DNA of 64,000 bases, taken from NCBI GenBank assembly GCA_964630265.1, contig CAZVRW010000005.1, positions 1 to 64,000 of the forward strand, given 5' to 3'. The DNA comes from CAZBWP01 sp964630265. Its GTDB lineage: Bacteria > Pseudomonadota > Alphaproteobacteria > Rhodospirillales > Defluviicoccaceae. Positions 17,526 to 25,589 of the stretch are shown here, one piece after another. Each line of letters opens with the position of its first letter. Within the stretch, counting starts at the first letter, position 1. The translations under genes and the position numbers were made by a program. The notes beneath the pieces are model-generated. The model did not search any database. It saw only the letters and a list, made by a program, of their open reading frames with translations, and was not told the DNA's origin.

Positions 17526-18026
17526 TCAGACGGTGGTCACGTCCTCGAGTGGCAGCCGCGCGCGCACCTGACGCCCGAGCAGGTCGAGCAGTACAATGAC
17601 CCGTTCACCGTCGGCGAGAGCGCAGAACCGACCGATCAGGTCGGCGAACGGGCCGTCGATGATCCGCACCGGATCGCCGTCACCGAGTGTCGCTCCGGCG
17701 GCGGTACGGTCGAAACTTCCCGCATCCTCGCCGGCGCGGATCGCCTCGACGATTTCCGACGGCACCGGCGTCGGGCGCTCGCCGTGGCGCACCATGCTGC
17801 AGACCCCGACGGTGGACAGGATCGGCCGCCATCGTTCGCGGATCTCATCGAAGGCGACGAAGAGGTAGCGCGGAAACAGTGGCCGCCGCACGTCCTCGAC
17901 CTTGCGGGCATGCCGCCGACGCGTGCGGTAGGACGGCAGGTAGGCACGGAAACCCTGCCGTTCCAAATGTGCGAGGACCTTGGTCTCGGCGTGCGGATGG
18001 GTGTAGACGACGTACCAAGCAATCAT
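17526..18026 (-). CDS. NusG-family (RfaH/UpxY-like) transcription antitermination protein
   Basis: A 166-aa NusG paralogue. The N-terminal NGN domain begins MIAWYVVYTHPHAETKVLAHL, with the family core RRPLFPRYLFVAFD near residue 55. The C-terminal KOW domain is LGDGDPVRIIDGPFADLIGR followed by ERVIVLLDLLGR. Its length and divergence from housekeeping NusG, and the upstream winged-helix gene, place it with specialised NusG proteins that help RNA polymerase through long surface-polysaccharide operons. Its start overlaps the stop of the regulator (ATGA). No polysaccharide operon follows it here, because the next gene downstream converges. Confidence 0.88.
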   Translation of the reverse strand: MIAWYVVYTHPHAETKVLAHLERQGFRAYLPSYRTRRRHARKVEDVRRPLFPRYLFVAFDEIRERWRPILSTVGVCSMVRHGERPTPVPSEIVEAIRAGEDAGSFDRTAAGATLGDGDPVRIIDGPFADLIGRFCALADGERVIVLLDLLGRQVRARLPLEDVTTV

Positions 18027-18694
18027 GCGGACGGCGCCTTCGCCGGCGCCCGTTCGGCGACCGCCACCGGCGGTGGCGAAATACGCAGCACGGATGGCGC
18101 CAAAACCGCTTCCGCGGCAAGACCGGCGGCCACGGCGGCCGCGCGCATCGCCTCGAACGTGGCCTGTGGCGCTTCGGTGTCGGTGATCACCACGGCATCG
18201 ATCGCACCGACGGCGAGAGCGGCGCGCACCGGCCGGCCGGCGCAAGTCGATGCCGCCGCCCGCGCGTCGACGACGTGATCGATGTGCAGGCCGACGTCCG
18301 CCGCGCTGAGGACAGCGATCTCGGCAAGTTCGCCGGCACCGGCCAGCGCCAAGCGACCCAGTCCGCGCCCCCGGCACTCGACGAACAGTGCCGTCAGGCT
18401 GCGCCGCGCCGTGCGGAAGAAGGTCAGCGAATCCCGCAAGAACTCGCCGGTGAGGCGGCTCTTCTCGGCGAAGCCGTGCGGCGTCAGATAATAGGCATAG
18501 CGATTCAGTGGCGCCTGGGAGACCTTGATCCAGCCTTTTCGAACACACCGCTTAAGGTAAGCGTTGGCGAGCCCGAGGGCGATTCCCAACTCGTTGGACA
18601 AGGAGCGCTGGGTGATCGCACTGTCGCGTTCGATGGCGCTCAGCACGCCAAGCGTGATCGCGGTGTCGCGCGGCCCGTCGTCGCCTGCCGTCAT
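18023..18694 (-). CDS. Winged-helix regulator with C-terminal Rossmann-like domain, EPS-associated type
   Basis: A 223-aa protein. The N-terminal winged helix (about residues 10-85) reads TLGVLSAIERDSAITQRSLS, then LGIALGLANAYLKRCVRKGW and a wing YAYYLTPHGFAEK. This is the MarR-like fold found in exopolysaccharide-associated regulators. The C-terminal half (about 110-200) resembles a Rossmann-type nucleotide or sugar-sensing domain (LALAGAGELAEIAVLSA, VVITDTEAPQ). It is translationally coupled to the NusG paralogue downstream, so the pair probably acts together. In-frame GTG (18703) and TTG (18718) starts are alternatives. GAGG lies upstream of the region. Confidence 0.75.
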   Translation of the reverse strand: MTAGDDGPRDTAITLGVLSAIERDSAITQRSLSNELGIALGLANAYLKRCVRKGWIKVSQAPLNRYAYYLTPHGFAEKSRLTGEFLRDSLTFFRTARRSLTALFVECRGRGLGRLALAGAGELAEIAVLSAADVGLHIDHVVDARAAASTCAGRPVRAALAVGAIDAVVITDTEAPQATFEAMRAAAVAAGLAAEAVLAPSVLRISPPPVAVAERAPAKAPSA

Positions 18695-18842
18695 GCCCGT
18701 CACACCAACCCTCGCCAATTGAACGCTGCTATCATGTTCGGCTTGTGAACGTCAAGCGACTGCGTTCATTGGGCGAACGCCAGTCATCGAGCGCCGCCGC
18801 GGCCCCTTGCCGCGATTGGCGGAACGTGACAGAACGTTGGTC

Positions 18843-19241
18843 ATGCGTCCGGAATTTCTCGTGCCACTCGGTGTCGCGATCGGATCCGCGATCGGCGGCG
18901 TGCTACGCTATTGGTGCTCGGGCAGTGTCGCGCACGCGTTCGGTGAGACCTTCCCGGCGGGAACGCTCGTGGTGAACGTGGCAGGCTCGTTCCTGATCGG
19001 TCTGATCGCGGTGCTGACGGGGCCCGATGGCCGCATGCTGATCGGTTCGGCCGGCCGACAGTTCCTGATGGTCGGCCTCCTCGGCGGCTTTACCACGTTC
19101 TCGTCGTTCAGCCTGCAGACACTGACCCTGGCGCAGGACGGCGAGTGGCTGGCCGCCGCCGCCAATGTCGTGCTGTCGGTCTTGCTCTGCCTGGTCGGCG
19201 TCTGGGCCGGTTTCGCGCTCGGCACGCTGGTCAATCGGTGA
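18843..19241 (+). CDS. crcB: Fluoride channel CrcB/Fluc
   Basis: A 132-aa four-helix membrane protein that exports fluoride as a dual-topology dimer. Signature residues: GGVLRYWCS near the N-terminus, GTLVVNVAGSFLIGL with the pore Asn, and GLLGGFTTFSSFSLQ with the Phe-box and central Na+ site. The ATG at 18843 gives a standard-length product. A TTG at 18807 would add 12 polar residues. The following DUF190 gene starts 22 bp downstream, a frequent pairing with crcB. I looked for a crcB fluoride riboswitch upstream and did not recognise one. Confidence 0.95.
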   Translation: MRPEFLVPLGVAIGSAIGGVLRYWCSGSVAHAFGETFPAGTLVVNVAGSFLIGLIAVLTGPDGRMLIGSAGRQFLMVGLLGGFTTFSSFSLQTLTLAQDGEWLAAAANVVLSVLLCLVGVWAGFALGTLVNR

Positions 19242-19263
19242 GACGGAGACGGGGGCGCCGCCG

Positions 19264-19611
19264 ATGATTGTCGCCTCGGAAGACGCTGTCCTTCTCCGCA
19301 TGTTTATCGGCGAGGATGACCGAGCCGACGGGGGCCCGCTTTACGAAGCGATCGTTCTGAAGGCGCGCGAGATGGGGTTGGCTGGGGCGACGGTGTTGCG
19401 CGGCCCGATGGGATTCGGCCACGCCAGCACCCTGCACACGGCGAAGATCCTTCGCTTGTCCCAGGACCTGCCGATCATTGTCGAAATCGTCGATACGGAA
19501 GACCGCGTCCATGCGTTGCTGGAAGCGATTGACCCGATGATGACGAGTGCGTTGGTGACCATCGAAAAGGTTCACGTCTTGCGCTATGGTCGCAATCGGC
19601 TGGATGGCTGA
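19264..19611 (+). CDS. DUF190 (PII-like) protein
   Basis: A 115-aa cytoplasmic protein of the DUF190 family, which has a PII-like ferredoxin fold and often accompanies crcB. Visible: LLRMFIGEDDRADGGPLYEA, AREMGLAGATVLRGPMGFGH and LSQDLPIIVEIVDTEDRV, all diagnostic. The role is unproven. By context it may modulate or support fluoride export. Start MIVASEDAVLL, with purine-rich GGAGACGGGGG upstream. Confidence 0.9.
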   Translation: MIVASEDAVLLRMFIGEDDRADGGPLYEAIVLKAREMGLAGATVLRGPMGFGHASTLHTAKILRLSQDLPIIVEIVDTEDRVHALLEAIDPMMTSALVTIEKVHVLRYGRNRLDG

Positions 19612-19740
19612 CGGAACTCTGTCAGGCGGTTGCCCCCGGCCACGTGATCGGAGCATGCGGTTGACGGCTCGCCAGCGGCGCTTCCACGCGGCCTCGATCT
19701 GTGCTCTGGCTCCCGATGTCCCCTCGAACCCGGATGACCG

Positions 19741-21357
19741 ATGGCGGTAACCCGTACCACTTGGCTCAAGCGTCTCGCCATCCTGCCACCGGTGGCCATC
19801 GGGCTCGTCGTGCTGGCGCTGCAGATGGGCGGGAGAGACGCGCCGGAGCAGTTCCCGACGTCGGAAATCGCCCGGCCGGTTCGCGTGCTTACGATCCAGC
19901 CAATGGACTTCGTGCCGCGCGCCGTCGGCTACGGTTCGGTGCTGCCGCGGTCGGTCTGGAACGGTGTTGCGCAGGTGCCCGGCACGGTGATCGAGCGCCA
20001 TCCCGACCTGGACGCCGGCACGCTGTTCGACGCGGGCACCGTGCTGCTGCGCATCGATCCCGCCGACTACGAACTGGCCGTCGCGCAAATCGAGGCCCGC
20101 ATCGCCAGCGTGCGCGCCGAACTCGCCGAACTGGCGGCGCGCGAGGCCAACACCCAGGCCTCGATCGAAATCGAGCGGCGCGCCCTGGCGCTGGCCGATG
20201 CCGACCTGGAGCGCAAGCGGACGCTGCTCAGGCGCGGCAACGTCAGCCAGGCGACGGTGGACGAAGCCGAACGGCTGGTGCTGACGCAACGGCAACGGTT
20301 GCAGGAGTTGACCAACCAGCTCAACTTGGTGCCGGCGCAGCGGCAAGTGCTCAACGCCAGCCTCGCCCTCAACGAGGCGCAGTTCGCTGAGGCACGACTC
20401 AACCTGGACCGCACGCGGGTGATCCTGCCCTTCGATGCCCGCATCGCCGCGACGAATGTCGAGGAGAACCAGTTCGTCAACATCGGCGAGATCCTGGTGG
20501 TAGCCGACAGTATCGACGTCGCCGAGATCCCGGCGCAGGTGCCGATCGAACAGATGGCGCGCGTGGTGCCGCGCGACATCGTCCCGGCCGACCTGACAAC
20601 GACGGAGTTGGGGCGGCTCGCGGACCGCATGGCAATGCAGGCGATCGTCAACCTGAGAACCGGGGCCATCGACGCGTCCTGGCGCGCCCGCGTCGACCGC
20701 ATCAGCCCGGCGATCGACCCGCAGACCCGGACGATCGGTGTCTTCGTCGCCGTGGACGAGCCCTACCGCCAAGCGATTCCTGGTCAGCGGCCGCCGTTGA
20801 TCAAGAACATGTACGTCCAGGTCGAGCTGTTCGGACAAGCCCGACCGGAGAGCCTGGTGATTCCCCGGATCGCGCTGCACCGAGCGCAGAGCGGGCCGCG
20901 CGTCTACATCGCCGACGCCGACGACCGGCTGGAGATCCGCGACGTCCAGGCCGGACCGCATCAAGGCGATCTGGTGGTCATCGACGACGGGCTCAAGGCG
21001 GGCGAACGCGTCGTCGTCACCGACCTGATTCCGGCGGTGACCGGCATGCTCCTGGCGCCCCATGAGGACGCCGATCTCGCTCGCCGGCTGGGCGAGGAGG
21101 CGAGCCGCCAACCTAGCCTCGGCCCCGAGGCCCGCCGTCGGCAACCTAATGACCCTGCCGCTGGTGAGGCCACCGCCGCGACCGGAGTCGGGGCCGGAGT
21201 CGGGGCCGGAGTCGGGGCCGGAGTCGGGGCCGGNNNNNNNNNNNNNNNNNNNNNNNNNNNNNNNNNNNNNNNNNNNNNNNNNNNNNNNNNNNNNNNNNNN
21301 NNNNNNNNNNNNNNNNNNNNNNNNNNNNNNNNNGTCGGGACCGACCGCGTCCGATGA
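19741..21357 (+). CDS. RND efflux periplasmic adaptor (interrupted by an assembly gap)
   Basis: Membrane-fusion subunit of an RND pump. The N-terminal membrane anchor is at residues about 10-28, followed by a beta/lipoyl part (GTVIERHPDLDAGTLFDAG), a coiled-coil hairpin (about 115-220, Ala/Glu/Arg-rich with LERKRTLLRRGNVSQATVDE), the second lipoyl half (ARLNLDRTRVILPFDARIAA) and a beta-barrel. The last part before the gap encodes a Gly-Val-Gly-Ala repeat. The gap is a fixed 100 N, so the true C-terminal length and frame are unknown. A stop at 21355-21357 overlapping the pump start (ATGA) is the natural end but depends on the gap length. Confidence 0.85.
   Translation: MAVTRTTWLKRLAILPPVAIGLVVLALQMGGRDAPEQFPTSEIARPVRVLTIQPMDFVPRAVGYGSVLPRSVWNGVAQVPGTVIERHPDLDAGTLFDAGTVLLRIDPADYELAVAQIEARIASVRAELAELAAREANTQASIEIERRALALADADLERKRTLLRRGNVSQATVDEAERLVLTQRQRLQELTNQLNLVPAQRQVLNASLALNEAQFAEARLNLDRTRVILPFDARIAATNVEENQFVNIGEILVVADSIDVAEIPAQVPIEQMARVVPRDIVPADLTTTELGRLADRMAMQAIVNLRTGAIDASWRARVDRISPAIDPQTRTIGVFVAVDEPYRQAIPGQRPPLIKNMYVQVELFGQARPESLVIPRIALHRAQSGPRVYIADADDRLEIRDVQAGPHQGDLVVIDDGLKAGERVVVTDLIPAVTGMLLAPHEDADLARRLGEEASRQPSLGPEARRRQPNDPAAGEATAATGVGAGVGAGVGAGVGAXXXXXXXXXXXXXXXXXXXXXXXXXXXXXXXXXXVGTDRVR
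21184..21333. repeat. 12-bp tandem repeat interrupted by a 100-N assembly gap
   Basis: From about 21184 the 12-bp unit GGAGTCGGGGCC is repeated about four times, up to the gap that starts at 21234. The gap is exactly 100 N, the conventional size for a gap of unknown length. After it, a GTCGGGACCG remnant resembles a degenerate unit. In the adaptor frame each unit encodes a four-residue Gly/Val/Gly/Ala block. The repeat is almost certainly longer than shown and broke the assembly. Confidence 0.9.
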
Positions 21358-24300
21358 TCCGCTTCTTCGCTTCCCATCCCACGGCCGCCAACCTGTTGAT
21401 GATCTTCCTGTTCGTCATCGGGCTGCTGGCGCTGCCGAACCTGCGGCGCGAGACATTTCCGGATTTTTCCCTCGACTTGGTGCAGGTGTCTGTCGCGTAT
21501 CCGGGCGCCAGCGCCGAACAGGTCGAGGAAGCGATCTGCCAGCGCATCGAAGACGCGCTCGACACCCTCACCGAGATCGCTGAGATCCGTTGCGAGGCAC
21601 GCGAGGGCATCGGCCAAGCAACCATCGAGATGCGGGAGGGAGGCAACGTCGACCGCTTCCTCACCGACATCAAGGCCGAGATCGACGCCATCGACGACTT
21701 CCCGGACATCACCGAACAGCCGGTGATCAAGCAGATCGAGCGAACCGACTTGGTCGTCTCGATCGCCATCGCCGGGCCGATGGCCGAGACCGACCTCAAG
21801 GTCTACGCCGAAACGGTCAAGGACCGGCTGATCCGGCTGCCGGAGGTCAGCGAGGTGACGCTCGGCGGCTTTGCCGACCGGCAGATTCGCATCGAGTTGG
21901 ATGCACAAGCCCTGCGCCAGCACGGCCTCGGCGTCGGCGACATCGCCGCGGTGATCCAGCGCCAGAGCATCGATCTGCCATCCGGCGTTATCGAGACGCG
22001 CGATCGCGACGTGCTGGTGCGCTTCGCCGATCAACGGCGCGACCCCCGCGGCTTCGAAGATCTTATCGTCATCGCCGGGGACACCGGCGCCGAGTTGCGG
22101 CTCGGGCAGATCGCGACGATCACCGACCGCTTCGCGCTGGATGAGCAGCGGACCCTGCTCAACGGTCAGCGGGCAGCACTCCTGCATGTCAACAAACGCA
22201 AGGACGAGGACACGCTCGCCGTCATGGCGGCGGTGCGCCGGTTCGTCGACGTCGAGCGGGCGGGCGCGCCCCCTGGTGTCGCGTTGGCGTTCACGCGCGA
22301 CCGGTCCTCCATCGTCCAGGACCGTCTCGACCTGCTCACCGGCAATGCCAAGATCGGGCTGGTCCTGGTGTTCCTGACGCTCTGGCTCTTCTTCTCGTTC
22401 CGCCTGTCGTTCTGGGTCGCGCTGGGCTTGCCAGCCGCGTTCCTTGGCACCGCCTTCGTCCTCGTCGCCATCGGCTACTCCATCAACATGTTGACGATGG
22501 TGGCGCTTCTGATCGCCATCGGCCTGATCATGGACGATGCGATCGTCATCGCCGAGAACATCGCCCGCCACCTGCGCGAACAGGCAGATCCTGTGACGGC
22601 AGCCATCGACGGCACCCACGAGGTGGCACTCGGCGTCTTCTCCTCCTTTCTGACCTCCATCTGCGTGTTCCTGCCTTTGGCGTTCCTCGAGGGGGATCTG
22701 GGCAAGGTGTTGCGGGTCGTTCCCGTGGTGCTGATCGTCACCCTGGCGGTCAGTCTGGTCGAAGCGTTTCTCGTGCTGCCGCATCACCTGGCACACGGCG
22801 CCGGTCACCAGCGCCCGGGGCGGTTCCGGCTATGGTTCGATCGGCATTTCGAGTGGGTTCGCGAGAAACTGCTGGGACGCCTGATCGATGTGGCCGTCGC
22901 TTGGCGATACCTGACCCTCGGGTTGGTGACCATGGCGTTCCTGCTGAGCCTCGGCGCGGTGCTCGGCGGCGCGGTCAAGTTCCGCGCCTTCCCCGATCTC
23001 GACGGTAACGTCATCGAGGCGCGGATCCTGCTGCCGCAGGGCACGCCGCTTGCCCGCACCGAGGCGGTGGTCGCCCGCGCGGTGTCGGCGCTCGCCCGGG
23101 TTGACGCCGAATTCACCCCGCGACAACAGGAGGGGCGGCAACTGGTGCGCAACGTCCTCGTGCAGTACGGCACCAACCGCGATGCCTTTGAGACCGGTCC
23201 GCACGTCGCCACGGTGACCGTCGATCTGCTCGAGGCCGAGCATCGCAACGCCCGTCTCACCGATATCCTCAACGTCTGGCGCGCGGAGGTGGGCACCGTC
23301 CCGGACGTGCTGTCGATGACGTTCGCCGAATTGCAGATCGGTCCGGCCGGGATCCCCATCGAGATCCGCCTGCAGGGTGACGACCTTTCGGAACTCAAAC
23401 AGGCTTCGGAGGCACTGGCCGCTTGGCTGGCCCGCTATCCCGGCGTCGCCGATCTGCAAGATGATTTGCGGCCCGGCAAGCCCGAGGTGCGGCTGACGCT
23501 GCGGGCGGGCGCAATGGCGCTCGGCCTGGATGCCGCCAACCTCGCCCAACAGTTGCGCGCCGCCCTTCATGGGACCACCGCCGACGAGATCCAGGTCGGC
23601 CGAGAAAGCTTTGAAATCGACGTCAGGCTCGCCGGCAGTGGTCGCGAGAGCCTGGGCGACCTGGACGAATTCGCGGTGACCCTGCCGAACGGTGGACAGG
23701 CCCCGTTGTCGGCGGTCGCCGTTGTCGAGGGTGGCCGCGGCGTCGCCCGTATCGCCCGCGTCGACGGCGTGCGCACGGTGACACTGCGGGGCAGCGTCGA
23801 CACCGCCGTCGCCAACACCAACGAGATTCTCGCCGACACCCGCGCGCGTTTCCTGCCCCACTTGGCGACCCTGCATCCGGGCGTACGCGTCGCCCTGAAG
23901 GGCGAGGCCGAGTCGCAGCAGGAGACCGGTCGATCCATGCAACGCGGCTTCCTGATCGGTCTGCTCGGCGTCTTCATCCTGTTGAGCGTCCAGTTCCGCA
24001 GCTACTTGGAACCGGTCATCGTGATGCTGGCGATCCCGTTCGCCGCGATCGGCGTCGTCGTCGGTCACGCGCTGCTCGGGCTCGACCTGTCGATGCCGAG
24101 CGCCCTTGGCGCCGCGGCCCTGGCCGGGATCGTCGTCAACGACTCGATCCTCCTGGTAATGTTCGTCAAGCGCAATGTGAGCGCGGGCGAATCTCCAGTG
24201 GACGCGGCCTGCCATGCCAGCCGGCAACGCTTTCGCGCCGTCCTGCTCACCTCGCTGACCACCATCGCCGGAATGCTGCCCCTGTTGTTCGAGCGCAGCC

Positions 24301-24479
24301 TACAAGCCCAGGTGCTGATCCCGCTGGTCGCATCCTTGGTGTTCGGGCTGTTGGCCTCGACGATCTTGGTGCTGATCATGGTGCCGTCGGCCTACGCGAT
24401 CCTGACCGATCTGCGCCTGACCACCGTCGCGCACGCCGTCGAGGCCCGGCGCGCCCCGGCGCCGTCCTCCGCCGATTAG
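21354..24479 (+). CDS. RND-family efflux pump inner-membrane transporter (AcrB/MexB-like, HAE group)
   Basis: A 1041-aa proton-driven efflux transporter with two repeats of six helices plus large periplasmic loops. It begins MIRFFASHPTAANLLMIFL. The first periplasmic part contains YPGASAEQVEEAICQRIEDAL. TM4 carries GLIMDDAIVIAENI, whose paired aspartates relay protons. The second half includes FAAIGVVVGHALLGL and AALAGIVVNDSILL. The overall pattern places it among hydrophobe/amphiphile pumps rather than heavy-metal (CusA) pumps. It follows the adaptor with an ATGA overlap. No outer-membrane factor is encoded beside it. Substrates unknown. Confidence 0.93.
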   Translation: MIRFFASHPTAANLLMIFLFVIGLLALPNLRRETFPDFSLDLVQVSVAYPGASAEQVEEAICQRIEDALDTLTEIAEIRCEAREGIGQATIEMREGGNVDRFLTDIKAEIDAIDDFPDITEQPVIKQIERTDLVVSIAIAGPMAETDLKVYAETVKDRLIRLPEVSEVTLGGFADRQIRIELDAQALRQHGLGVGDIAAVIQRQSIDLPSGVIETRDRDVLVRFADQRRDPRGFEDLIVIAGDTGAELRLGQIATITDRFALDEQRTLLNGQRAALLHVNKRKDEDTLAVMAAVRRFVDVERAGAPPGVALAFTRDRSSIVQDRLDLLTGNAKIGLVLVFLTLWLFFSFRLSFWVALGLPAAFLGTAFVLVAIGYSINMLTMVALLIAIGLIMDDAIVIAENIARHLREQADPVTAAIDGTHEVALGVFSSFLTSICVFLPLAFLEGDLGKVLRVVPVVLIVTLAVSLVEAFLVLPHHLAHGAGHQRPGRFRLWFDRHFEWVREKLLGRLIDVAVAWRYLTLGLVTMAFLLSLGAVLGGAVKFRAFPDLDGNVIEARILLPQGTPLARTEAVVARAVSALARVDAEFTPRQQEGRQLVRNVLVQYGTNRDAFETGPHVATVTVDLLEAEHRNARLTDILNVWRAEVGTVPDVLSMTFAELQIGPAGIPIEIRLQGDDLSELKQASEALAAWLARYPGVADLQDDLRPGKPEVRLTLRAGAMALGLDAANLAQQLRAALHGTTADEIQVGRESFEIDVRLAGSGRESLGDLDEFAVTLPNGGQAPLSAVAVVEGGRGVARIARVDGVRTVTLRGSVDTAVANTNEILADTRARFLPHLATLHPGVRVALKGEAESQQETGRSMQRGFLIGLLGVFILLSVQFRSYLEPVIVMLAIPFAAIGVVVGHALLGLDLSMPSALGAAALAGIVVNDSILLVMFVKRNVSAGESPVDAACHASRQRFRAVLLTSLTTIAGMLPLLFERSLQAQVLIPLVASLVFGLLASTILVLIMVPSAYAILTDLRLTTVAHAVEARRAPAPSSAD

Positions 24480-24548
24480 CCGGATTTGCCGGTGGCGCGG
24501 CCAATGACCTCTGCTATAGACTTTCCGGAGTCTAGAGGGAGGTCGACC

Positions 24549-24899
24549 GTGAACCAAGCATTCCCGCGTGCCGGGTCCGGCGTCTCAAGGCGGCTCAAAG
24601 CCGCCACCGTCGTGATCCTCGCCGTCATGCTCAGCGGCTGCGAACTGATCCTGGCCGAACCGACGCCGCGCGCCGGCGACGCATGTCCCGCTTGGCGTGG
24701 CGGCTGCGCCGCCACCTTCGACCTCAAGGGCGATGGCGCATCGCCCCGGCTGCAAAGCGAAATCCTGATCGCCGGCAACATCTCCACGGCGAACCGCATG
24801 CAGGTTCCGGCCTGCGACACGGCACCGTGGATCTGCCAGTTGCAAGGCAGCGCCGACGTTTTGGCCGAGCGTTATTTCGGCAGCCCGTCGTCACGCTGA
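24549..24899 (+). CDS. Small lipoprotein, hypothetical
   Basis: A 116-aa predicted lipoprotein starting with GTG at 24549. An AGAGGGAGG ribosome-binding site lies just upstream and decides the start. The signal peptide (VSRRLKAATVVILAVMLSGC) ends in the lipobox LSGC. The mature part has paired cysteines (DACPAWRGGC and ACDTAPWIC) that could form disulfides. It ends RYFGSPSSR. It sits 69 bp after the RND pump gene on the same strand and could be cotranscribed. A terminator-like hairpin follows. No known family recognised. Confidence 0.65.
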   Translation: MNQAFPRAGSGVSRRLKAATVVILAVMLSGCELILAEPTPRAGDACPAWRGGCAATFDLKGDGASPRLQSEILIAGNISTANRMQVPACDTAPWICQLQGSADVLAERYFGSPSSR

Positions 24900-24941
24900 A
24901 CCGCGTCATGCGGCCCGCCCTCGGCGCCTGCGCCACGACGA

Positions 24942-24969
24942 GGCGCGGGGCCCTGCTCCGCCCCGCGCC
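24942..24969. terminator. Strong hairpin between convergent lipoprotein and small-protein genes
   Basis: Perfect 10-bp stem GGCGCGGGGC / GCCCCGCGCC with an 8-nt loop. It lies between the stop of the lipoprotein gene (24899, plus) and the stop of the 26-aa small protein (25000, minus), the expected place for a shared bidirectional terminator. No U-tract is present. Confidence 0.5.
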
Positions 24970-24999
24970 CACTATTGCTGGCCGTCGTGGCCGTCGTGA

Positions 25000-25080
25000 T
25001 CACCCCGCCACCATCATGCCGGCGATGGTGCCGGCCCAGACGACGAGAAAACCGCAGATCTGAAAAGCGAATGACGTCAT
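25000..25080 (-). CDS. 26-residue single-helix membrane protein
   Basis: A tiny gene encoding 26 aa, starting MTSFAFQICGFLVV and ending MMVAG. Nearly the whole peptide is one transmembrane helix with a GxxxG-like GTIAGMM segment. It is preceded by GAGGGGGAAAAACAA before the ATG, a strong ribosome-binding site at good spacing. It lies 119 bp downstream of a second small membrane protein (25200-25361) on the same strand, and a terminator-like hairpin follows it. Such proteins usually act as subunits or regulators of membrane complexes. No function can be named. Confidence 0.55.
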   Translation of the reverse strand: MTSFAFQICGFLVVWAGTIAGMMVAG

Positions 25081-25199
25081 TTGTTTTTCCCCCTCGATCC
25101 GCGTCGCGGAACCCTGCGTTCGCCGCCTTTGCGTCCGCGGGATCGACCTGCGCTTGATACCTGAACCATTCTGTCGTGCGGTCGAGACCGAAAACCGCA

Positions 25200-25361
25200 T
25201 CAGCCGGCCACCGCTATCGTCTTGACGATGAACAGCCAAACCAGGACCAGAACGCCGCTCCGAACGAGATAGCGAACCGTCGTCTGCTGCCCCCGCCTGG
25301 TGTCGAACAGTCCCCATCTCTCGGTGGACACGCTCCGCATTCTATCCGCTGACGTGGTCAT
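25200..25361 (-). CDS. 53-residue tail-anchored-like small membrane protein
   Basis: Encodes 53 aa. A polar, arginine-rich N-terminal half (MTTSADRMRSVSTERWGLFD and following) leads to one C-terminal helix (LVRSGVLVLVWLFIVKTIAV). AGGAGA lies seven bases before the ATG, an ideal ribosome-binding site. Together with the 26-aa gene downstream it seems to form a two-gene unit. Both products end in Val-Ala-Gly. A CRP-type palindrome lies about 100 bp upstream. No family recognised. Confidence 0.6.
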   Translation of the reverse strand: MTTSADRMRSVSTERWGLFDTRRGQQTTVRYLVRSGVLVLVWLFIVKTIAVAG

Positions 25362-25432
25362 GATGCTTTCTCCTGCCTTTCGGGCCGTGCTGGCCGTCCG
25401 TCTTCGAGACACCGCCCCGAACCATGGTTGCG

Positions 25433-25438
25433 ACGATA
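25433..25438 (-). promoter_or_regulatory. Candidate -10 element for the small membrane-protein pair
   Basis: On the minus strand TATCGT (four of six matches to TATAAT) is centred 32 bp from the centre of the CRP-type palindrome. That is the separation expected when an activator sits at about -41.5 (class II arrangement). Inference from geometry only. Confidence 0.35.
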
Positions 25439-25457
25439 GCCCCACCTCCAAAAGGGT

Positions 25458-25477
25458 TCTGTGAATGAGGTCACAGA
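25458..25477. promoter_or_regulatory. Perfect CRP/FNR-type palindrome between small-protein unit and flgB operon
   Basis: TCTGTGA-ATGAGG-TCACAGA is a perfect 7-bp inverted repeat with a 6-bp spacer. Its core TGTGA-N6-TCACA equals the CRP consensus. It lies in the intergenic region between the divergent small membrane-protein gene (start 25361) and flgB (start 25590). It could serve either or both, and spacing to a -10-like element favours the minus-strand unit. The binding protein would be a CRP/Clr-type regulator not encoded in this window. Confidence 0.65.
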
Positions 25478-25589
25478 GCGAAAAAAACCTGGGCCGGCCG
25501 CTTTTCCCTTTAACGGCGCCTTAACGTTCGCCCACCACACTCCGCATGTCAGTACGCCGAGACACCCCGAGGGAGCCCACCGGGCGGCC

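Noticed and set aside
18720..18842. A possible fluoride riboswitch upstream of crcB
   Set aside because: I looked for the conserved crcB-motif pairing and loop sequences and found none. The leader is short and GC-rich.
19231..21144. A 637-codon minus-strand frame across the DUF190 and adaptor genes
   Set aside because: Antisense shadow: His/Arg/Asp-rich translation, no ribosome-binding site, fully covered by confident genes.
20961..22808. A 615-codon minus-strand frame through the assembly gap
   Set aside because: It reads through 100 N of unknown length and is antisense to the pump. Its translation is low-complexity.
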